Part shown: positions 56,439-64,000 of the stretch, in pieces | Layout: every line of letters starts with the position of its first letter | Numbering within the stretch: the stretch's first letter is position 1 | NCBI GenBank assembly: GCA_024663395.1 | Contig: JANFAH010000003.1 | Location: 1,364,001 to 1,428,000 of the forward strand | Direction: 5' to 3' | Length of the DNA: 64,000 nt | Source: Pisolithus tinctorius | Lineage: Eukaryota > Basidiomycota > Agaricomycetes > Boletales > Pisolithaceae | Position numbers and translations under genes: made by a program | The notes under the pieces: model-generated | The model's input: only the letters and a program-made list of their open reading frames with translations | Told to the model about the DNA's origin: nothing | Databases searched by the model: none

Positions 56439-57790
56439 CACGAATCGATTGGCGTGACGGGGGAAGGATGGCCACTAGGACGGCTACCACTCTATGACGA
56501 GTCTGAGAGACTTTCGAGTAGAGCGGCACCACCGCAGTAGGAGCAGGATATGCAAAGGCAGTACTGTCCCCTTGCGCAGTAAGGCTAGGACTCATGGTAA
56601 CACGGCACAATCCGACTCGAGCTCACGAAAGCGGTATTCGCGTCCCAGTCGCACACGAATATAGGAAAACGCAACTACATATCCTTCGTTGCTCTAGGAA
56701 GATTACAGTAATTTCCTAGTCATCCTATGAGACCACGTTTATCTCAAGTTTGTTTGGGTTTAGACTTGTTTACACGAGAAGAGTCGTAGCTCTGGCTTGC
56801 CTGCGCGTCATTGCTCACGTCGTCGCTGCAGGCCTGGCAGTTTCAGGGGCTAGACTGAACCCTCCCGACCGGTTCCCTCTTAATTTCCCGTAGTCTTTAT
56901 CTTCTTTTCTGACCGGTTCTCCCCATCTTTCTAGCGTAGCATTTTTGAAGAGCCCAATCCTCCCTCCCGCTTTCTACGCATCCCAGAGTAGCGTTCATCT
57001 CGTGTACGGTTTTGGGTTTACTGATGTATTTTTATGGCCGTTTGTCCTACCCTACGGTGCTCACATTTTCGAGTGTTATGCTATGTGGGGCTGTGCTCAT
57101 TACAACCCCGGTTTTCGCTATTCTTGCCCCCCTATCTGAAGCCGATCAGCCAGTCATAAACCAGCCCTGCAGAGACGCTTGGATGTGGTACAATTCGGCG
57201 CAGCAATCCTACGAAGGTCCACATCCACTCCGATGACTGACTTGAACCTGAATCATGCGTACGTTGAACCCCCTCCTGAACAATGCAGGTGGCTGCGGAA
57301 TCTGGCCCGAGCTTGTGGCAGCGATCGGTTGGTCTGAATCGATAGGAATCGCTCACCGGGGTTTACTACAATGGATCGCGTTATTTAACACGGCTTCAGC
57401 TAGCTTCCGCGATCGGAACGTCACCCGAACATACATTTCGCACAGCAGAAAAGCTCCCGGCCCCCAATGAAGCCTGAGGCAGGACACTGTTCGGCGTTCC
57501 GTGGGTGTCGACTGCATCCGTGTCCTCACAGCCACCTGGAGAATGAGGCTATAGGAGCCTGCACCCGCAACCGACTGCACCCGTTGCACAGATTATGCTG
57601 CACAGCCTTTATGGTCATCTGTATGGGTGCGTTTTCCGGCATATTGATGCGATCCCTTGTCGCGACCGGTCCGCTGCTCGTTGCCTACAAAAGAAGGGCG
57701 TTGATGGTCCATCGTCCTACCCCATCACCTTCCTATCCCTTCATCCCGTTGTCTTCGTCGCCCTAAAATTCCGGGTGCACATCCCAAGCA
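56439..57790. other. 1.35-kb divergent intergenic region
   Basis: Lies between two genes read outward. CT-rich runs near 56880-56940 (ACCGGTTCCCTC, ACCGGTTCTCCC, a repeated ACCGGTTC) look like fungal promoter DNA. Frames in 56945-57770 have no motif. Confidence 0.4.
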
Positions 57791-58782
57791 ATGTCTCTCG
57801 ATAGCCAAGGCATCCTTGCAGCAGTAACTCTCGTGATCTATCTCCCAATACTCTTTCTCGCGGTCCGCATCGCGATCAAATATGGACTCCAAAATTGCTG
57901 GATACTTCTCGTCATGTTTAGTTTGAGTACGTCTGCATTTTCCCGTGTCTTTCTCATCGACTAACCATGCCATACCATAGTACGGATCATTGGAGGGGCG
58001 TTACTAGTAGCTGCCGAAGCAATAACGCCGGCTGTGACTGGCCTCTATATTGGAGGGTATGCCTTGGAGGCATCTGGTTTATCACCGCTATTGTTGTCCA
58101 CCCTCTCGTTGTTGCAGCAAACGTGGGTCTGCCCCGCTAACCATTTCAACGAACAAGGCTGACTAACTCGTGCACAGGACACAGACTCCAGATGGACAGT
58201 TGAAATATGGCCGCGTCTTCAGGTTACTGCACTTGGTGGGAATAGGTGCCTTGGCTTTGACCATCGCCGGCATCTCAATCAGCTCGTCATCGGGAACTAC
58301 TATGCGCCGTGCAGGTGTACTTCTTTTTGCTGCGCTGTACATCATACTTGTCATCGGTACCCTTGCCCAATGGGCTACTAAGCAACAGGTCATGAAATAC
58401 CGCAAACAGGTATGTCATAATAACCTCTCCGTAGATAATTCCTTTTAATTCACTTTGCGATACTTGAAAACAGCTCTTGATCGCTATTTCGGTTGCTTTA
58501 CCCTTCCTTGCCGTCCGCACACTATACAGCGTGCTTTCCGCGTTCTCATCGAGTACATTCATCGTCACAGACTCGACGACGACGACCTCTACGTTAGATG
58601 GCGCACTTGCCAAATTCAACTTGATCACTGGCGAATGGCAGATATTCTTCGCAATGGACATGCTCATGGAATACATTTGCGTACTTATTTACGTTTTCGC
58701 GGGCTTGAAGCTGAAGCTGGACCAAGACTATGAGCTGCAGGACCATGATGAATACCCGCTTTACCGCCCAAAACCCTACTAG
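57791..58782 (+). CDS. Seven-helix-like integral membrane protein (DUF7702-like)
   Basis: Exons 57791-57926, 57981-58122, 58178-58409 and 58474-58782 join in exact phase to 272 residues. The chain has about seven hydrophobic segments: LAAVTLVIYLPILFLAVRIA, WILLVMFSLIRIIGG, LYIGGYALEASGLSPLLL, LLHLVGIGALALTIAGISIS, AGVLLFAALYIILVIGTLAQ, LLIAISVALPFLAVRTLYSV and FAMDMLMEYICVLIYVFAGL. This pattern, with the NCWILL and RTLYS motifs, fits the fungal family often named DUF7702, whose function is unknown. No signal peptide besides the first helix. The last residues YPLYRPKPY are cytosolic or lumenal. Confidence 0.8.
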
Positions 58783-59594
58783 AGCTTGTAACATTACGAC
58801 TTTACAGAGCATTACGACGATTCGATGGACGACGACCATACCATACATTGTAAATGTTACTGTCACTAGGGATAACATATATATTTGTTTTATGTAGTAG
58901 AGGATATCCGTCAGCGATGTCAGAGCTGCAGAGTCAAGCCCTTCCCATGCTGCCACTAAGGGCAGTCGCCAACGAGTCTGGGAAGCGCCCCGGCTTAGTT
59001 GAGCTCCTTGGACTGTCCGTCTTCCCTCCGAACCGCATACCCGTAGCCATGCGCAACGTTGCTGGCAGAGAGTTGCTCCGTTTCCTATGCCCGAAGCCGA
59101 GTGGAGGTTTGTGAAAAAACCTGCGAACTTGCCACGCGTGGACAACCAACGTGATTACATAATACACAATTCAGCCCCTATCTGCAATTCTGTATGAGCG
59201 TCAACGACTCGTCACGTAAACCAGACCATTTTAATGACCCTTATAAGGAGACGCGCAGGCATTGTCAGGCGCCTCGAAAATTTGCGACAGGGAATGGCGA
59301 TCTTGCAAACACGGAGGGATTCAAAGATGTAGTAGTTGCTCGACAGCGATACGAGTGGCTCAACGAGCGGATAAAGAGATGGTGGGGTGGGAACTGGAAT
59401 GCTGCCCAATAGTCCACTTACGAGTGTGTAGATAGGAAGTACTCGCAATAGTTTGTTCTTCGGGTCCCTCGCTTCCCCGTTAAACTGGAATTCGACCACC
59501 CCCCTTCATGATAGGTTAAAAATCGATGCACGCGTACTGTCCTTAGGTATAGGTACGAGTAAGAGTGAGTGTAACATGTGTAGAGCGACAGAGT
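58783..59594. other. Intergenic between convergent genes
   Basis: 3' flanks of the membrane protein and of the Rab gene. A small plus frame at 59194-59412 (72 codons, rich in Arg/Asp/Asn) has a GTATGA-type context but no family, and is probably chance. Confidence 0.35.
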
Positions 59595-60504
<910 letters not shown>

Positions 60505-61600
60505 TATTCTGCAGACGCATTTGGTTTCAAGTCCTGTGCAACCCGTCCGCCGGCTGACATAATCAAGGAAGAGCACGGGGTCCCACGGCTCAACCCACCC
60601 CGCACGAGGGTATTCTCACAAGAGACACCTTGCTTCGCTCTGGCAGTAGAGATGCTACATATCTGATATTATAAGCTGCAAATTGTGGCGTCAGTGTCTC
60701 CTCATGTGATCCCCGGGCGCCGATGCCATTTTTTGAATTGCTTTTGGTTCACACTGCCGCCATTCTTCGCATTGCTTTGGGGCTTGTCCCCATGCCTTCA
60801 TCGATGTAGTTCATATGGCATAGTGAGCACTGCAACATGTCTAACATTGTAGGATTGATGACAATATCTACGAGGAACATCCCAAACGCAGTAATTCACT
60901 TGAAACATTTGACTGGGGCTCAACGAAAGAAATTAAGAAAACCACTTGCAATTCACAACCAAACTAGCCACACCATGATTAAAAAAAGCTAATGAGAAAG
61001 AAATCCATCAGACAGACACCCAACTCGCTGATTCTGGTTCACTGAACTGCAAGCAGCCCAACAAAGCACAGAACCAAACATCCTCGAGACCCCGCCGGAG
61101 CAAAAGGCCATGTTCTCTGTCGAACGAGTAGGTGCAGATGTCATCGAGTGGATTTGAAGGATGTGGCATGTGTAAACATGCGAGACTCAAGTTAGTTTCT
61201 ATAAAATAGATCCTAGCTGAGTATGTTCTGAGGAAACAAGGATGTTGGGGTGGGGTTTATATACGTTTCAGAGGTGGTCCGTGCGCGCGGACACGTGATG
61301 TCTTTAGGGCTAGTATGTAGTATTGGAGGCCAGGGGCTAAGGATAGCATGTGAATTGTCTGTGCAAATTCGCAAGTCCTAAGTAGCTACGTCAGCAGCAT
61401 CTTTTCGAACGTGATGTTGGTGGTCACTTTTGGATCATTCCATCCCATTGTTCGTACAGATAAAGAGTGCGATAGGGGCGGTAGAACAAGATGGGCTGCG
61501 GTTTTGGTTGTTCGTGCAGGTCGTAATAGTACCCAACCGAGGAATTTGCTGGTATAAGCCATCTTTCTGCAAGATGACTATATTTGGGTGGGTCGACACT
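60505..61600. other. 1.1-kb stretch, nothing recognised
   Basis: Promoter side of the SEC4 gene, then AT-rich DNA without a convincing frame. Confidence 0.35.
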
Positions 61601-61617
61601 GTGGATTGCGCCAACAC

Positions 61618-61845
61618 GAATCCAAGGTCGATCAGGATGTCCAGAGGGACATAGGTCCAATGCCTCAGGAGACAGCTCACTTGCCTCGTCTCAAGTCATG
61701 CATCGCAGCTTGTTTCCGGAACCGCCTCAAGAGGTCACAAGCAGATTTCCGAGAGTTACGGAACTCCCCCCTGAGACAGAAGGCAAGGTGGTGGAGCGAT
61801 GAGCATGTCCAGAGGGACATGGCTGCAATGCTGAAAGGACGCACG
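61618..61845 (-). pseudogene. Stray fragment of a TPR(-HET) gene
   Basis: About 230 bp match the TPR-coding DNA of the gene at 37778-41689, best around 40120-40280. The minus strand reads LDLCPSGHPDRPWI and the DNA block GGTCGATCAGGATGTCCAGA is shared exactly. A second, partial unit begins at 61801. Small length changes break the frame and there is no HET part. It points to another TPR-HET copy once present here, or to a small duplication. Confidence 0.75.
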
Positions 61846-62500
61846 CTCGTCATCTACCTCACCCCGAGTCTCCAGAAGGTCACATTCCAACTGGTGTTTT
61901 AATCCGCAGAGCTACGAGCTTGCTATCTACTTCGGCGATTTCACTTGTGATCAGGTTCTGTTACGAGACATCACCATAATGCAATTACCCGTAGGGATTT
62001 ACTGAGCAGATGAACATGTAAACGTTCCTTGTCCCGATTGAATCGATGATCCGCTGCGACTATCGTGAGAGCTCGTCCTTGCCAAGTAGTTTCGTTGTGC
62101 TCAAGCTCTCCCGCGGCATCCTCTCAGCTTTCCTCTTCCCAGGACCAACCGCCAGAGCACCTCCGCGAGCCAAGCTCTGTACTTCCTCCCCCTCTTCCCC
62201 TAGGCTCGGCGTACTCCTTGTGGGCAACCCCTGCCTTAATCAGGGTTGCGCGTATCCACACCTATCTCCTCATTTTCTTCCTGTCCGAACTCGGAACCGT
62301 TGCGTTGAATCCACGGAGAAGGCTCCCTCTGGTTCGGGTACTTCAACACCGAGGAGCTCTCACTGCAGGAAGTGAAGTCAGTTTTTTTCAGTGACTGAGA
62401 CGCTGATATCATATATTTAAGAGAGAACTTTGAGTATTTCGAGTACATATTTTGCTAATTTCGCTCCGTTTATTACTAAACTAATGGAACGGTGAGGGGC
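61846..62500. other. Upstream DNA of the EEP gene
   Basis: Overlapping plus-strand frames at 62046-62394 have Ser/Pro-rich composition and might hold 5' exons of the following gene, but no splice pair could be fixed. Confidence 0.3.
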
Positions 62501-62504
62501 ATGA

Positions 62505-63416
62505 TATCTTTCTGTCTTCAACCCCTCCACCCGACTGTGGGCACCCATATCTTCGAGAAATGCGCAGAGCCAAGTGATGCAAAGGCTTTCTCTCATATCA
62601 TGGAACATCGACGCCTTCTCCTCGCGGGCCACCTCACGCGCCAAACTCATCCTCAGCCATATCCTCGAGGGACCGAAATCTCCGAATATCATCTTTCTCC
62701 AAGAAGTCACGCCCGATGTCCGCACCTCTCTCCTGAAGGATGCGAGAGTTCGTGCTGCCTTCCTGGTGACTGATGCCGAGGACCAAACGTTGTCTGAGAA
62801 AGTACCCTTTGCGACCATGACGTTGCTGTCCCGCGCACGCTTTACCTCTGGCCTGTATCTGCAGAAGGAAGATGATGGGATCGAGGGAGGGGGAAAGTTC
62901 ATGCTCGGGCGCATCTCCCGAGTGACACTCCCGAGCAAGTACGGAAGGGATGCGCTTTGTGTGGAGATCATCCCCCCGAGCACACCAGGCACATTCTTCC
63001 GTCTCATCAACGTGCATCTTGACTCGCTCGGGGATACGCTACATTACCGCGCCCAGCAAATGGAGGTACTGGCCAACACCTTGCGTGAGCCAGGATGCAG
63101 TGGCGGGATCATTGCGGGTGACTTCAATGCCATCAGCCCCGAGGATGATGGGCTTGTCAACAAGAACAAACTGGTAGATGCGTGGGTTGCATTGCATGGG
63201 AGGGGAGAACCTGATGGAGCTACGTGGGGTGTCGGCATGGAACGGCGGGACGGACTGGGGCCGGGCAGGTTGGACAAGGTTGCAATGATGGGCTTAAAGG
63301 CTAAGGAAATGGAAGTCCCGCACCCTGGTCCGATTGAGGTGCCCAGGCCGGGCAAGAAACCTCTCGAGATCCCTTGGAGTGACCATTGCGGCCTGAGATG
63401 TACCTTTACCATCTGA
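62505..63416 (+). CDS. Endonuclease/exonuclease/phosphatase-fold protein (TDP2-like)
   Basis: EEP superfamily enzyme, likely a phosphodiesterase; tyrosyl-DNA phosphodiesterase 2 is the nearest relative by layout. The open frame starts after a stop at 62502-62504. The first in-frame ATG is 62577 (MQRLSLISWNIDAFSS), but VFNPSTRLWAPISSRNAQSQ directly before it looks coding, so an upstream exon is likely. Catalytic motifs are all present: SWNIDAF, IIFLQEVTPD (metal Glu), FRLINVHLDSLGDT, GIIAGDFNAISPEDD and the closing IPWSDHCGLRCTFTI (Ser-Asp-His). The stop is at 63414-63416. About 280 residues from the ATG. The cellular substrate (DNA-protein adduct or other phosphodiester) is not settled by sequence. 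Confidence 0.85.
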   Translation, partial: YLSVFNPSTRLWAPISSRNAQSQVMQRLSLISWNIDAFSSRATSRAKLILSHILEGPKSPNIIFLQEVTPDVRTSLLKDARVRAAFLVTDAEDQTLSEKVPFATMTLLSRARFTSGLYLQKEDDGIEGGGKFMLGRISRVTLPSKYGRDALCVEIIPPSTPGTFFRLINVHLDSLGDTLHYRAQQMEVLANTLREPGCSGGIIAGDFNAISPEDDGLVNKNKLVDAWVALHGRGEPDGATWGVGMERRDGLGPGRLDKVAMMGLKAKEMEVPHPGPIEVPRPGKKPLEIPWSDHCGLRCTFTI

Positions 63417-64000
63417 ATACTGTCAAGTAGGTTTGGGCTGGTATCCTCATTGTCGAGTCCCTGAGACATCGACATTTCAGTTGTGACAGATACGTGTTCT
63501 TTGGACATCGCTCAGTTCGCGTGGTTATGTAGGGTAGTAAAGCATTGCTATGGGATGTAAATACAGGGGAAGCAATGCGAGGGTGAATCTAATAGAAACT
63601 CGAGGGGTGAAGTGGAGAGGGATTGGGGGAAGCGCAAAGCGCTTGCCGGCCCCGAACGGCAGCGATAACCTGCTGAATGGGCATGAGCTGCGAGGGCGGG
63701 TGGGAGCGCATCGCGAGGCGGACGTACCGGCGGGTTGTGCTGACGCGCTCGGGACCCCGGGAAATGACTGAGAGCAAGGCAACTACGATTATGATGCCAA
63801 CCTCAGTCCCATTTGGAAACTAGGACACAAAGTGGGGTGGGGGAAAGCATGGCTTGATTGGTATCTAATCACAGCGCCTCCCATTGAAATGAGTTCTCTG
63901 TGGCAAACCTGAAGGGCAGAAGGGAACTATGGATGAAGCGATACCGAGTGTACAAATGAAAGGTTCGCGCTAAGCAGGTTGGCATTAGTCAAGTGATCTT
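63417..64000. other. Downstream flank to window edge
   Basis: No gene recognised. The region 63600-63770 is GC-rich with overlapping frames on both strands and no motif. Confidence 0.35.

Overview
The window looks like nuclear DNA of a filamentous basidiomycete, most likely an Agaricomycete. Genes are split by many introns of about 45-65 bp with GT-AG (twice GC-AG) borders and sit close together on both strands. The gene content also fits: an RNA-directed RNA polymerase, an Agaricomycete-type F-box protein, a TPR-HET protein and a Helitron. All calls come from reading the sequence; no database was searched. Exon coordinates are given where the reading frame closes exactly across each junction.

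Region 1 (0-16.4 kb) is ordinary housekeeping DNA: the 3' part of ISA1 (Fe-S assembly), a RanBPM/Vid30-type SPRY-LisH-CTLH protein, UMP1 (proteasome maturation), an RNA-dependent RNA polymerase, an MFAP1-like splicing protein with an added zinc knuckle, SDO1/SBDS, an Rvs167/Hob1 BAR-SH3 protein and an NmrA-like reductase.

Region 2 (16.8-25.5 kb) carries a small LEA-like gene, an ammonium permease, ATP11 (F1-ATPase assembly), a small NAD(P)-binding protein and LipB-type octanoyltransferase. It has been rearranged. Between the LEA-like gene and a broken second copy of it lies an inverted, decayed copy of the LipB-NAD(P)-ATP11 block. A second inverted copy of NAD(P)-ATP11-permease lies at 42.7-46.7 kb; there the permease is intact and the other two genes are broken.

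Region 3 (25.5-42 kb) is accessory DNA: an F-box/nucleotidyltransferase-like gene, a small orphan gene, and a Helitron whose 5.9-kb Rep-helicase gene (30659-36598) reads through as one 1,911-residue protein after removal of four introns. It is paired head-to-head with an unrecognised gene 161 bp away. A 3.9-kb intronless TPR-HET gene follows.

Region 4 (44.8-64 kb) returns to core genes: the second permease, a decayed fragment of KGD2, a prenylcysteine-oxidase-like flavoprotein, an F-box gene with micro-exons, a Ysc84/Lsb3 SYLF-SH3 protein, a DUF7702-like membrane protein, a Sec4/Rab8 GTPase, a stray TPR fragment related to the TPR-HET gene, and an endonuclease/exonuclease/phosphatase-fold protein. 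Three stretches (4.3-6.1, 52.4-54.4 and 60.5-62.5 kb) hold little that can be recognised.
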